This document shows, one piece after another, positions 1 through 9,074 of a stretch of 39,287 bases of DNA. Every line of letters starts with the position of its first letter. Position 1 is the stretch's first letter. This stretch comes from an uncultured Prevotellaceae bacterium (GTDB taxonomy: Bacteria; Bacteroidota; Bacteroidia; Bacteroidales; Bacteroidaceae), in contig ONDA01000028.1 of the NCBI GenBank assembly GCA_900316475.1, positions 1 to 39,287 of the forward strand, in the 5' to 3' direction. The notes below the pieces were generated by a model, which saw only the letters and a list, made by a program, of their open reading frames with translations, made no database searches and was not told the origin of the DNA. Made by a program: the position numbers and the translations under genes.

Positions 1-69
1 AGACAAATCATAAAACGAATTTTGACGTGGCTGATGGGAATGATCCGTCAAAACGCCCACCGAAAAACG

Positions 70-153
70 TCACGGCCGCTCGTGAAAATTTCACGGCCTC
101 TCGTGAAAAAATACCGGCCTCTCGTAAAAACGTCACGGCCGCTCGTGACGGCT
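70..153. repeat. Array of four 21-bp dyad repeats
   Basis: Four consecutive units begin at 70, 91, 112 and 133. Each carries the core TCACGGCCTCTCGTGA or a one- to three-base variant, followed by a 5-bp A/T-rich or ACG linker. The core is dyad-symmetric (TCACG, six bases, CGTGA). The period is exactly 21 bp. The same unit in the other orientation makes a five-unit array at 24960-25064, and a single copy lies at 19059-19074. No spacers are present, so it is not a CRISPR array. Confidence 0.9.
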
Positions 154-170
154 TCCTCACATGGGGTCTG

Positions 171-192
171 TCCTAGGGTGCTAGGATTTTTT
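171..192 (+). terminator. Small rho-independent terminator
   Basis: A perfect 6-bp stem (TCCTAG / CTAGGA) with loop GGTG is followed directly by six T. It probably ends the transcript of a gene left of the window. The stem is short, so the call is moderate. Confidence 0.5.
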
Positions 193-231
193 CGCTAAAA
201 AACATAAATTATCCTAAATAGCGGGATGATT

Positions 232-263
232 TTTGGAGAATTATGACAATTCGCTTACTTTTG
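232..263 (+). promoter_or_regulatory. xerD promoter (Bacteroidota type)
   Basis: TTTG at 232-235 and TACTTTTG at 256-263 are separated by 20 bp and match the -33/-7 consensus. Transcription would start near 270, about a dozen bases before the xerD start codon. Confidence 0.65.
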
Positions 264-281
264 CTGCTTTAATTCCTACGC

Positions 282-1196
282 ATGATGGAGCAGCAAGAAA
301 CGATAGTGAGGCGGTACGTGAGATACCTGAAACTGGAGCGGGGACTGTCGGCCAACACGTTGGAGGCCTACCAGCGCGACCTGGAGAAGCTGCTGGTTTA
401 CCTGAAGCAGACGGGGAAGCACGTCGTTGACGTACAGTTGGAAGACCTGCAGGCGTTTGCCGCCGGACTTCACGACATCGGCATCGGACCGCGTTCGCAA
501 TGCCGCATCCTGAGCGGCGTACGGTCGTTCTATAATTTCTTGGCGATTGACGGTTACCGCGACGACGACCCTACGGAACTGTTGGAGTCGCCGACCCTGG
601 GCGAGCATCTTCCCGAGGTGCTGACCACCGCCGAGGTGGACGCCCTGGAAGAGTCGATAGACCTGTCGAAATGGGAGGGTCACCGCAACCGTGCCATCAT
701 TGAGACGCTGTTCTCTTGTGGACTTCGTGTGAGTGAGCTGACGAACTTGAAGTTGTCGAACCTCTACCTCGACGACGGTTTCGTCCGCGTCAACGGCAAA
801 GGGTCGAAGGAGCGGTTGATACCTGTCTCGCCACGCGTGATAAAGGAGCTGGGGTGGTGGTTTGACGACCGCCAGCAGATGACCATCAAGGCAGGCGAGG
901 AGGACTACGTCTTCTTGAACCGTCGCGGCGCCCACCTGACGCGTACGATGATACTCATCATGATTAAGCAGCAGGCGAAGGCTGCGGGCATTCTGAAGAC
1001 CATTTCGCCCCACACGCTGCGTCACTCTTTTGCCACCGCGCTCTTGGAGGGCGGTGCCGACCTGCGCTCCATCCAGGCGATGTTGGGGCATGAGTCGATA
1101 GGGACGACGGAAATCTACACGCACATTGACACCAAGACGCTGCGCCAGGAGATCCTGGAGCACCATCCGAGGAACATCAAGAAAGCCGCCCAGTGA
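282..1196 (+). CDS. xerD: Site-specific tyrosine recombinase XerD
   Basis: This 304-residue protein is of the Xer type that resolves chromosome dimers at dif; the length is normal for the family. The N-terminal SAM-like DNA-binding domain covers about residues 3-90 and the catalytic domain about 110-290. All catalytic residues are visible: R149 (GLRVSEL), K173, H244 and R247 (HTLRH), H270 (LGHES) and the nucleophile Y279 (EIYTH). Two ATG codons are adjacent (MM), so the start is uncertain by one codon. It has its own promoter and a terminator whose loop contains the stop codon. No integrative element surrounds it and its base composition matches the neighbours, which favours the housekeeping recombinase over an element integrase. 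XerC and XerD are hard to separate by eye; XerD is preferred on overall similarity. Confidence 0.88.
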   Translation: MMEQQETIVRRYVRYLKLERGLSANTLEAYQRDLEKLLVYLKQTGKHVVDVQLEDLQAFAAGLHDIGIGPRSQCRILSGVRSFYNFLAIDGYRDDDPTELLESPTLGEHLPEVLTTAEVDALEESIDLSKWEGHRNRAIIETLFSCGLRVSELTNLKLSNLYLDDGFVRVNGKGSKERLIPVSPRVIKELGWWFDDRQQMTIKAGEEDYVFLNRRGAHLTRTMILIMIKQQAKAAGILKTISPHTLRHSFATALLEGGADLRSIQAMLGHESIGTTEIYTHIDTKTLRQEILEHHPRNIKKAAQ

Positions 1197-1207
1197 CGGG
1201 CGGCTTT
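1182..1207. terminator. Bidirectional terminator between xerD and the vWA lipoprotein gene
   Basis: A perfect 10-bp stem, AAAGCCGCCC / GGGCGGCTTT, has a 6-base loop holding the xerD stop codon. T-rich sequence follows on both strands, so it can serve the two convergent genes. Confidence 0.75.
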
Positions 1208-1237
1208 CCTGTTTTATAAAACCATGTCGGGAAGTGA

Positions 1238-2401
1238 CTAATTGGAAGTTCCAAATACTGCCGTGAACGTCTTATCAGCACGAACGTTACCATCTCTCGA
1301 CACCACCGTAATGTGAACGAGGTGAGCCCTGCCATCGAGCAGCTCCGCTACGTTAGCAAAGCGAATGATATAAGAGTGCTGCATAGCACCTGTGACAGGG
1401 AGACTGCTCAAAGTGACACCAGTGAAGCTTGAACTTGTAAAGATGGTCGTACCGCCAGTGTAATCTGAAATGAGCCAAGGTTGCTCCTTAGTCAGAATAT
1501 TATTGTAGGTGAACTGTGAAGCGCTGAACACTGTATGGACAGTTCCCTTCGCAGCTGGCCAGTTGCTCTGTTCCTTGAAAAACTCCACAGAATAATCTTC
1601 ATTGTGATTCGGCTGGTTCGGCTCATCAGTGAAATTTACGTAAATACGGTTGGCACCCGGACGGAAAGAGAAATAACGGTCGGCAAACTCAATAGCCATC
1701 GCTCCACACTCGGCACCATCAACGGAGCTACTGGTACGCGGGAAAGCGTTGGCATAGTTTTTCAGCGTTGAAGCGTTAGAGCCACCAAACTGCTTCGTAC
1801 GGCTTGTACCCGAAGCAGCGTCAAGGTAGTTGCTGAGTTCGGAAACAGTTGTCATGTCAATAGCACCATCAATATAGCCGCCATAACCAACGATGCCAAA
1901 GCGTACGTCAAGTCCAGAGTTAGCCAACTGAGTAGCCCACTCCTTAATATCACGCGCAATAGCATTGGCCTCTTCGGACATACTGCCGGAATTATCGACC
2001 GTAAAGATAACATCGGTCTTGATGGCGTGCGAGCCGTCGTCTTCATTGTTGATAACAAGAATTCCTTTTGCCTTGCCATCAACTTCCACCCAAACATTCT
2101 GATCAGGAGAACCAGTACCGTAAAGGCGCAACCAATTATAGTTTTCGTCGCTAATACCAGTCATATCAATACGGATAACGGGCACTCCGCCAGAATTGTC
2201 CAGTGTTGTCTGGATGTTGGGAACGACGGCATTAGGATAAGGCACCGTCGGGTTTGGGGTAGCCTGAGAGTCATCAGGTATACCCGTATTAACGACTTCC
2301 AGTATGATCGTCTCGTCATCGCTGTTCAGACAAGAGGTCATGGCCATCGGCGCCAGCATCAAGCCTGCCAGCATGAGGCTGTTAAAAATAGTCTTTCTCA
2401 T
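1238..2401 (-). CDS. Surface lipoprotein with von Willebrand factor A domain
   Basis: The protein has 387 residues. The N-terminus is a lipoprotein signal (hydrophobic segment 8-20, lipobox MTSC, acylated Cys24), so it should be anchored in the outer membrane. Residues about 125-300 form a vWA domain. The MIDAS metal site is visible as D136-x-S138-x-S140 within FTVDNSGS, and a later acidic position lies near FTDEPN (about 257-262). vWA domains bind protein ligands through a divalent metal; the ligand is unknown. The gene lies 25 bp downstream of the OmpA-like porin and is probably its operon partner, which hints at a cell-envelope or adhesion role. The domain call is firm; the biological role is not. 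Confidence 0.75.
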   Translation of the reverse strand: MRKTIFNSLMLAGLMLAPMAMTSCLNSDDETIILEVVNTGIPDDSQATPNPTVPYPNAVVPNIQTTLDNSGGVPVIRIDMTGISDENYNWLRLYGTGSPDQNVWVEVDGKAKGILVINNEDDGSHAIKTDVIFTVDNSGSMSEEANAIARDIKEWATQLANSGLDVRFGIVGYGGYIDGAIDMTTVSELSNYLDAASGTSRTKQFGGSNASTLKNYANAFPRTSSSVDGAECGAMAIEFADRYFSFRPGANRIYVNFTDEPNQPNHNEDYSVEFFKEQSNWPAAKGTVHTVFSASQFTYNNILTKEQPWLISDYTGGTTIFTSSSFTGVTLSSLPVTGAMQHSYIIRFANVAELLDGRAHLVHITVVSRDGNVRADKTFTAVFGTSN

Positions 2402-2426
2402 AGTTACTCAATTGATATGATTATTA

Positions 2427-3680
2427 TTACTTCTTGAACTCAAATTCCACACGACGGTTCATGGTGCGGCCCTCCTCGGTGTCGTTGTCGGTGAGCGGCT
2501 GACGGAAGCCATAGTAGCTGTACGACAGGTTGTTGGGGTTGACACCCAGACGTACCAGATAGTCGTGGACGGCCTTGGCGCGCTTGCGCGAGAGATCCAT
2601 GTTGTAGTCGTCGCTACCCACATTGTCGGTATGGCCTTTCACCTCGACCTTCGCATTGGTGCGGGTGAGGGTCTTTGCCAGACGCTGCAGGTAAGGATAG
2701 GACTCACGCTTGATGGTGGCCTTGTTGAAGTCGAAGTTGATGACGTCGACGGCACAGATGGTCTTGCCGATGACGCTCTCGCGGCGGTTGATCATCTCGT
2801 CGATCTCCTCAAGGGTGTAGCATGACTTGAACTTCTTTGCCACGGGACGCGGACGGACGACGACGGGCGTGGGCTCTACTGGTCTCGGCTCCGCCTTCTT
2901 CTCGGCGATATGAAGGGGTATGCCGACGAGGGCGTTCAGCTCGAAGCCCTGGAACTTACGTGTGCCGGCCAGCGGGTAGGAGTTGCGGTTGTCGGTGACG
3001 ACATCCCAGACGCCGCCGTCCTTCTCCTTGCCGTAGGTGTCGGTGAGACCAATCTCGTAGCTGGCCTCCAGTGCGAGGAAGCAGGCGTTAGCCAGACCAC
3101 GCACGGGGATGTTGAACTTGATGCCGACCATCGGTGCCACGGCTAAATAGGTAGAGGCCATGTTGTTCTTGTTAAGCTCTAGATGGTAGCCAGCTGCCGC
3201 CATGTTCTTGCCCCATACCATCATATCGATGTCGCCACCGGTGGAGAAGCCCACGATGGGAGCGACGCCTACATAGGGACGGACGGGGAAGTCGTCGCTG
3301 CCAATCTGGAACAGGACGGGCATGCGGAAGTCGAGGAAGCCGGAGTTGAGCTTGTAGTAGCGGTCCTTGACGTTGGCGCCCCATTCATATTTCTCAATGT
3401 CCTTGAGCGTACCGCCACGGCGCAGATAGGAGAATTGCGGACGAACAGCCAGCATGTGGTTGGGCAGGAAGTCAATCTCGGCAAACAACGACAGCACGCC
3501 ACTGTTCAGGTTCTCGTTGGTGGGGAACCGCGTCTCGTTGAGGTCAGAGTACTTCATCTTGTTGGAATGGAAACCCGTTCCAAGGCCGAAGTAGATGTTC
3601 GGTCCCTGTGCTGCTGCCGTTATACTGACAGCAACCATAGCCATCGACATGGCCAGTTTTTTCATCGATTTTGATTGCAT
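2427..3680 (-). CDS. OmpA family outer membrane protein
   Basis: The protein has 417 residues: a signal peptide ending near ITAAAQ, a beta-barrel domain (about 28-255), a Pro/Arg-rich linker (PRPVEPTPVVVRPRP) and a C-terminal OmpA domain (about 290-417). The peptidoglycan-binding signature GHTDNVGSDDYN followed by LSRKRA includes the Asp and Arg expected to hold diaminopimelate. It should link the outer membrane to the cell wall. The first ATG gives MQSKSMKK; an alternative start five codons later (3665) gives a more typical signal peptide. A possible minus-strand -7 box, TATTTTTG, lies at 3722-3729 but lacks a clear -33 element. The gene heads a two-gene unit with the vWA lipoprotein. Confidence 0.85.
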   Translation of the reverse strand: MQSKSMKKLAMSMAMVAVSITAAAQGPNIYFGLGTGFHSNKMKYSDLNETRFPTNENLNSGVLSLFAEIDFLPNHMLAVRPQFSYLRRGGTLKDIEKYEWGANVKDRYYKLNSGFLDFRMPVLFQIGSDDFPVRPYVGVAPIVGFSTGGDIDMMVWGKNMAAAGYHLELNKNNMASTYLAVAPMVGIKFNIPVRGLANACFLALEASYEIGLTDTYGKEKDGGVWDVVTDNRNSYPLAGTRKFQGFELNALVGIPLHIAEKKAEPRPVEPTPVVVRPRPVAKKFKSCYTLEEIDEMINRRESVIGKTICAVDVINFDFNKATIKRESYPYLQRLAKTLTRTNAKVEVKGHTDNVGSDDYNMDLSRKRAKAVHDYLVRLGVNPNNLSYSYYGFRQPLTDNDTEEGRTMNRRVEFEFKK

Positions 3681-3833
3681 AAGTTAAAAATAAATAGGAA
3701 TAAGCGTTTCTATATGGCAAACAAAAATATAACATTTTCATGAAAGAGCCGTATCTTGGCGGCATTTTTTATCATTCTTTAACAAAAGAGGAAAGCCGTA
3801 ATTCCGAAAGATGCATAAAAAATAGAGTGAAGA

Positions 3834-3865
3834 TTTGTCTGTTCAGACAATTCTTTGTACCTTTG
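3834..3865 (+). promoter_or_regulatory. Promoter of the M16 peptidase gene
   Basis: TTTG at 3834-3837 and TACCTTTG at 3858-3865 are 20 bp apart, a textbook Bacteroidota promoter. The predicted start near 3872 leaves a leader of about 20 bases. Confidence 0.75.
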
Positions 3866-3890
3866 CAGGCTGAAAACCAAATAAATAAAA

Positions 3891-6746
3891 ATGACCTACA
3901 TGAAGCATTTACTCTTTGTCCTGGCACTGCTGATGGCCGGGATTGTGACGGCAACAGCACAGATGCCGTCGATTCCAGTAGACCCTGATGTGCGCATCGG
4001 CAAGCTGGACAACGGACTGACCTACTACATCCGTCACAACAACTGGCCGGAGAACCGTGCCGAGTTTTATATTGCCCAGAAGGTGGGCTCCATTCAGGAG
4101 GACGACAACCAGCGCGGACTGGCACACTTCCTGGAGCACATGGCCTTTAACGGGTCGAAGCACTTCAAGGGCAACGAACTGCTGCGCTGGTGTGAGTCGA
4201 TTGGCGTGAAGTTCGGTACCGACCTGAACGCCTACACGTCGATAGACCAGACGGTGTATAATATAAGTAATGTGCCCACGACCCGTGAGACCGTCGTCGA
4301 CTCCTGCCTCATGATCCTGTGGGACTGGGCCGACGGTCTGCTCCTGGAACAGGAAGAGATTGAGAAGGAGCGCGGCGTCATCCACGAGGAGTGGCGACTG
4401 AGGAGCAGCGCACAGCAGCGTATGCTGGAGCGCGACCTGCCGAAGCTCTATCCCGGTTCGAAGTACGGCTACCGTATGCCTATCGGTCTGATGGAGATTA
4501 TCGACAACTTTGAGCGCCCGTTCCTGCAGGCTTACTACGAGAAGTGGTACCGTCCCGACAACCAGGGCATCATCGTCGTCGGCGACGTTGACGTTGACAA
4601 GGTGGAGCAGAAGATCAAGACGATGTTCTCGCAGATTGCCAAGCCGGGAGCCGACGCTGCCAAGCTGGAGCGCGTGGAGGTGCCCGACAATGCCGAGCCT
4701 ATCGTCGTCATCGACAAGGACAAGGAGCAGCGCATCAACTTCGTGCAAGTCCTGGTGAAGCACGACGCCGTTCCCGACTCCTTGAAAGGGTCGCTGGAGT
4801 ATCTCGTGGCAAACTATATGAAGAACGTAGCCACTGGCATGCTGAACAGCCGTTTCGGCGAGATTGTGCAGCAGGCTGACTGCCCGTTCCTGGAGGCCAG
4901 CGTCAGCGACGGCACTTACCTGCTGTCGCGGACCAAGGATGCACTTGGACTGGGCGTCGTGCCTAAGGACGGTATGATGAACGAAGCCGTGAAAGCCGCC
5001 TATACGGAGCTTCTCCGTGCTGCTGAGTTCGGTTTCACCGCCTCGGAGTACGGTCGTTCGAAGGCCAACACGCTGAGTTCGCTTGACAAGCAGTACTCGA
5101 ACAAGGACAAGCGTTACAACTCGCAGTTCGTCAACCAGTACGTGAACCATTTCCTTGCCAACGAGCCCATCCCCTCCATTGACGACTACTATCAGATGAT
5201 GAAGCAGCTGGTGCCCGCCATACCCCTTGATGCTATCAATCAGGTGATGAAGCAGCTCGTGCCGAAGAACGACTCCAACTTCGTGCTCGTCAGCTTCAAC
5301 CAGGAGAAGGAAGGCGCCACCTATCCCAAAGAGGACGAACTCTTAGCCGCTATCAAGGACGCCAAAGGCGGCCAGCTGACGGCATGGGTTGACAACGTGA
5401 AAGACGAGCCCCTGATGACGACGCTGCCCAAGCCCGGCAAGATTGTGAAGGAGGTGAAGACCGACAAGTTCGTCACCGAGACCACCGACGGCACCAAGAA
5501 CGGCTACTCGGAGCTGACACTGTCGAACGGCGTGAAAGTCGTGCTGAAGCATACCGACCTGAAGAAAGACCAGGTGATTCTCAGCGGCGAAGGCTGGGGC
5601 GGTTCGGCACTCTACGGCGAGAAGGACTTCGTCAACATCAAGATGTTCGACGACGTGGTGGAAGCCAGCGGTCTGGGCAACTTCTCGCATACGGAACTGG
5701 GCAAGGCCCTGGCCGGCAAGATTGCCGGAGCTACGCTGCAGTTAGGCACATACCGCGCCGAAATCAGCGGTTCGTCGACACCCACCGACGTGGAGACCAT
5801 GCTGCAGCTGGTGTACCTCTACATGACCGGCAACGTCAAGAAAGACCAGCAGTCGTTCGACCAGCTGATGAAGACCACCGAACTGCAGCTGAAGAACCGC
5901 CTGCTGCAACCCGAGGCCGTCTTCTCTGACTCGCTGAGTCTGACGATGACCAATCATAACCCCCGCTACAAGTCTCTCGACGTGGCCGACCTTGCCAAGG
6001 TAGACTACGACCGCATCCTCGCGATGGCCAAGGAGTGTACGGCCAACGCCGCCGCCTTCACCTTTACCATCATCGGCAACTACAACGACGCCACCATCCG
6101 TCCGCTGATTGAGCAGTACCTGGGTTCGCTGCCCGTCCAGAAGAAGATCGTGAAGGGCAAGGACGTGTCGAGCGACTACAAGGGTAAGGTGGTAAACAAC
6201 TTCAAGCACAAGGCTGAGACGCCGAAGGCCATTGCCGTGCTGCACTGGTACTCGAAGAAGGTGCCCTACACGCTGGAGAACGTCATCCGTGCACAGGCTG
6301 TAGGCCAGGTGCTGCAGATGGTCTATCTGAAGGAGATCCGCGAGGAGGCCAGTGCCGCCTACACCGCCGCCGGTCAGGCCAGCATCAGCCGCAACGACTT
6401 TGGCGACGAGGCGAACATCCTGGGCTACTGCCCGATGAAGCCCGAGAAGGCCGACACCGCCATCTTCATCCTGCGCCGCGCCGTACAGGACATGGCTGCC
6501 GGCAAGTGCGATGCCGACATGGTGACGAAGGTGAAGGAATATATGATCAAAGCCCACGGCGACCGGTTGAAGACCAACGGCTACTGGCAGGGATGTATCA
6601 ACAACTGGCGCAAGTGGAATCTCGACTTCCATACCGACTACGAGAAGACCGTCCAGGCCATTACCCCCGAGCGTCTGTGCGACTTTGTCAAGGAGGTGCT
6701 GAAGGCCGGCAACGAGGCAGAGATTGTGATGCTGCCCGCAGAGTGA
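3891..6746 (+). CDS. Secreted or periplasmic M16 family zinc metallopeptidase
   Basis: The protein has 951 residues. It begins with a signal peptide (hydrophobic residues 6-20, likely cleavage after TATAQ) and then carries four M16 half-domains. The inverted zinc motif HFLEH is at residues 79-83 (H79, E82, H83), and the third ligand is probably E160, 77 residues downstream as in pitrilysin. The second half has no HxxEH copy, which is usual because it only forms the closing half of the chamber. Such proteins degrade peptides in the periplasm; the substrate here is unknown. A-rich sequence precedes the first ATG; a second ATG three codons later is an alternative start. metK follows after 36 bp, and I see no promoter in that gap, so read-through is likely. 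Confidence 0.88.
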   Translation: MTYMKHLLFVLALLMAGIVTATAQMPSIPVDPDVRIGKLDNGLTYYIRHNNWPENRAEFYIAQKVGSIQEDDNQRGLAHFLEHMAFNGSKHFKGNELLRWCESIGVKFGTDLNAYTSIDQTVYNISNVPTTRETVVDSCLMILWDWADGLLLEQEEIEKERGVIHEEWRLRSSAQQRMLERDLPKLYPGSKYGYRMPIGLMEIIDNFERPFLQAYYEKWYRPDNQGIIVVGDVDVDKVEQKIKTMFSQIAKPGADAAKLERVEVPDNAEPIVVIDKDKEQRINFVQVLVKHDAVPDSLKGSLEYLVANYMKNVATGMLNSRFGEIVQQADCPFLEASVSDGTYLLSRTKDALGLGVVPKDGMMNEAVKAAYTELLRAAEFGFTASEYGRSKANTLSSLDKQYSNKDKRYNSQFVNQYVNHFLANEPIPSIDDYYQMMKQLVPAIPLDAINQVMKQLVPKNDSNFVLVSFNQEKEGATYPKEDELLAAIKDAKGGQLTAWVDNVKDEPLMTTLPKPGKIVKEVKTDKFVTETTDGTKNGYSELTLSNGVKVVLKHTDLKKDQVILSGEGWGGSALYGEKDFVNIKMFDDVVEASGLGNFSHTELGKALAGKIAGATLQLGTYRAEISGSSTPTDVETMLQLVYLYMTGNVKKDQQSFDQLMKTTELQLKNRLLQPEAVFSDSLSLTMTNHNPRYKSLDVADLAKVDYDRILAMAKECTANAAAFTFTIIGNYNDATIRPLIEQYLGSLPVQKKIVKGKDVSSDYKGKVVNNFKHKAETPKAIAVLHWYSKKVPYTLENVIRAQAVGQVLQMVYLKEIREEASAAYTAAGQASISRNDFGDEANILGYCPMKPEKADTAIFILRRAVQDMAAGKCDADMVTKVKEYMIKAHGDRLKTNGYWQGCINNWRKWNLDFHTDYEKTVQAITPERLCDFVKEVLKAGNEAEIVMLPAE

Positions 6747-6748
6747 AA

Positions 6749-6775
6749 TTGTAAATTATAAATTATAAATTGTCA
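6749..6775. repeat. AT-rich short tandem motif between genes
   Basis: The gap between the M16 gene and metK consists largely of repeated TAAATTA / AAATTGT words. Similar AATT-based runs occur at 33695-33735, also in a gap within a gene series. Function is unknown. Confidence 0.5.
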
Positions 6776-6782
6776 AATAACT

Positions 6783-8042
6783 ATGAGTTATTTCTTTTCA
6801 TCAGAGTCCGTATCAGAAGGGCATCCCGACAAGGTTGCCGACCAGATAAGTGACGCCATCCTCGACCAGTTCCTTGCCTACGACCCGCAGGCGCGCGTGG
6901 CTTGCGAATCGTTTGTCACCACAGGCCAGGTCGTGCTGATGGGCGAGGTCTCCAGTTCGGCCTACATCGACCTGCAGACGGTGGCCCGCAACACGATTAA
7001 CAAGATAGGTTACACCAAAGCAGAGTACCAGTTCGACGGCAACTCCTGCGGCATCCTCAGTGCCATCCACGAGCAGAGCCAGGACATCAACCGGGGTGTC
7101 GACCGCGCCGACGAGGAGGAGCAGGGCGCCGGCGACCAGGGCATGATGTTCGGCTATGCCACCAATGAGACGGAGTCGTACATGCCCGTCTCCCTGGACT
7201 TAGCCCACCTCATTGTCCGCACGCTGGCCGCCATCCGCAAGGAAGGCAAGGAGATGACCTACCTGCGACCCGACTCTAAGAGTCAGGTCACCATCCAGTA
7301 TAGCGACGAGGGCATCCCCGAGCGCATTGACACCATCGTCGTCTCTACACAGCACGACGAGTTTGCCGACGACGACACGATGCTGGCCAAGATCAAGGAC
7401 GACGTCATCAACATCCTCATCCCGCGCGTGAAGCAGCAGATACACTCGCAGAAGGTTCTCGACCTCTTCGGCCTCGACATCAAGTACTACGTCAACCCGA
7501 CGGGTAAGTTCGTCATCGGCGGTCCTCACGGCGACACCGGACTGACCGGCCGTAAGATCATCGTCGACACCTACGGCGGCAAGGGTGCCCACGGCGGCGG
7601 TGCCTTCTCGGGCAAGGACTCGTCGAAGGTAGACCGTTCGGCCGCCTACGCTGCCCGCCACATCGCCAAGAACATGGTGGCTGCCGGCGTGGCCGACGAG
7701 ATGCTGGTGCAGGTAGCCTACGCCATCGGTGTGGCCAAGCCCATGAACATCTACGTGAACACCTACGGTCGTTCGCGTGTCAACATGAGCGACAGCGAGA
7801 TTGCCAAGAAGGTTGAAGCGCTCTTCGACCTCCGTCCGAAAGCCATCGAGCGCGCGCTGAAGCTCCGCCAGCCCATGTATCTTGAGACTGCCGCCTACGG
7901 CCACATGGGTCGCAAGCCAGAGGTGGTGAAGAAGGTGTTTACCAGCCACTATCACGAGACACGCGAGATAGACGTCGAGCTGTTCACCTGGGAGAAGCTC
8001 GACCGTGTTGACGACATCAAGGAGGCTTTCGGCTTAAAGTAA
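6783..8042 (+). CDS. metK: S-adenosylmethionine synthetase
   Basis: The enzyme makes S-adenosylmethionine from ATP and methionine in the cytoplasm. It has 419 residues, slightly longer than the E. coli enzyme and typical of Bacteroidota. The ATP/metal motif GHPDK is at 13-17, the signature GAGDQG at 115-120, and the phosphate-binding loop GGGAFSGKD at 271-279. All three domains appear intact. It is followed after 3 bp by the DUF4271 gene and probably leads the metK-DUF4271-hemD-rnpA-yidD-tyrS unit. Its product supplies the cofactor used by radical SAM enzymes such as the one at 23.4 kb, though the two genes are not linked. Confidence 0.97.
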   Translation: MSYFFSSESVSEGHPDKVADQISDAILDQFLAYDPQARVACESFVTTGQVVLMGEVSSSAYIDLQTVARNTINKIGYTKAEYQFDGNSCGILSAIHEQSQDINRGVDRADEEEQGAGDQGMMFGYATNETESYMPVSLDLAHLIVRTLAAIRKEGKEMTYLRPDSKSQVTIQYSDEGIPERIDTIVVSTQHDEFADDDTMLAKIKDDVINILIPRVKQQIHSQKVLDLFGLDIKYYVNPTGKFVIGGPHGDTGLTGRKIIVDTYGGKGAHGGGAFSGKDSSKVDRSAAYAARHIAKNMVAAGVADEMLVQVAYAIGVAKPMNIYVNTYGRSRVNMSDSEIAKKVEALFDLRPKAIERALKLRQPMYLETAAYGHMGRKPEVVKKVFTSHYHETREIDVELFTWEKLDRVDDIKEAFGLK

Positions 8043-8045
8043 AAC

Positions 8046-9062
8046 ATGCATCCGCAAGACTCCATAGTAAGCGAACCAGTTGTGTCGGCCATCATAGCCG
8101 ACACAACTGTTCACAGACCAACACGTCCGAAGACCCCCTACCAGGTGCTGCGGCAGTTGCCTAAGGATGCCACGCCCGCCCAGCAGGACTCCGCTATCCA
8201 GGCGTGGTTCAAGCCCAGCGAGGTGCGCTATAGCGAGCAGCCCGACACGCTGCACCTGCCCGGCCACGGCATTGGCCGCAGCCCCAAGGACGTCAATCTG
8301 CCGCAATACTATCGTGAGACATTCTTTGCCAAGGACACGCTGCTGCATCCCGAACTGACGGCCGGCCGGTATGGTGTTGCCGGCGACCCCGTAGCCTACA
8401 CCGTCCGCAACGACGACGCCATCACCAGTATGCTGCTCTTCTGTTTTATCATGGCCGTCCTCGTGTTCTCTTATTCCCGCCAGTTGATTACCCACCAGCT
8501 GAAGGCTTTCTTCTACCCGCTGAGGAAGGAAAGCACAATCACACTCACCACCAGCAGGTTCCTCTATCTCCTCGGTTTGCAAACCTGCCTGACGATGGGT
8601 ATCATCTACTATTTCTATACCATCAATTACGTCACCGTCGACCTGTTGATAGACACCCCTTACGTCCTCATCGGTATTTTCTCCACCGTCTTCCTCATCT
8701 ACTTCTTAGGAAAGACTTTTATCTACTATCTTGTTAATACCATATTCTTCGGTAGTAAAAAAAGAGGACACTGGACGTGGACGCTGTCCTTTATAACGGC
8801 CTTGGAAGGCATCGCCCTGTTTCCGGCCGTATTGTTGGAAGTCTACTTCACCCCATCCATACAAAATGTGGTTTTTTACTTCATCTTTATCGTCATTTTA
8901 GCGAAAATTCTGACATTTTACAAGTGCTGGAGTATCTTTTTCAGACAAAAAATTATTTTTCTGCAAATTATTTTGTACCTTTGTGCCCTCGAAATCGTAC
9001 CGATGCTTGTCCTTTGGGGCGTGCTCGTGCAGATAACCAACGAATTAAAAGTAATATTTTAG
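8046..9062 (+). CDS. DUF4271 integral membrane protein
   Basis: This 338-residue protein belongs to a Bacteroidota family of unknown function. The first 115 residues are soluble and rich in Pro, Thr and Asp. About six hydrophobic membrane segments follow, near 119-140, 173-194, 206-236, 243-268, 275-296 and 305-330. It sits directly between metK and hemD; I recall this arrangement (DUF4271-hemD-rnpA-yidD-tyrS) as conserved in Bacteroides and Prevotella. The last 200 bp are clearly richer in A and T than the rest and carry a possible promoter for hemD. The synteny suggests an envelope or membrane-biogenesis role shared with yidD, but nothing in the sequence proves a function. Confidence 0.8.
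   Translation: MHPQDSIVSEPVVSAIIADTTVHRPTRPKTPYQVLRQLPKDATPAQQDSAIQAWFKPSEVRYSEQPDTLHLPGHGIGRSPKDVNLPQYYRETFFAKDTLLHPELTAGRYGVAGDPVAYTVRNDDAITSMLLFCFIMAVLVFSYSRQLITHQLKAFFYPLRKESTITLTTSRFLYLLGLQTCLTMGIIYYFYTINYVTVDLLIDTPYVLIGIFSTVFLIYFLGKTFIYYLVNTIFFGSKKRGHWTWTLSFITALEGIALFPAVLLEVYFTPSIQNVVFYFIFIVILAKILTFYKCWSIFFRQKIIFLQIILYLCALEIVPMLVLWGVLVQITNELKVIF
8976..8983 (+). promoter_or_regulatory. Possible internal -7 element for hemD
   Basis: TACCTTTG lies within the AT-rich 3' end of the DUF4271 gene, about 90 bp before hemD. No good -33 element is found at the right distance, so this is tentative. Confidence 0.3.
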
Positions 9063-9074
9063 GACATAACTGAG

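Noticed and set aside
20-53. Inverted repeat TTTTGACG / CGTCAAAA with an 18-base loop near the window start
   Set aside because: The stem is only 8 bp with a long loop and no T-run; it could be chance or part of a gene lying to the left.
282-1196. xerD as the integrase of a genomic island
   Set aside because: No attachment-site repeats, adjacent tRNA or cargo genes are seen, and codon use matches the housekeeping neighbours.
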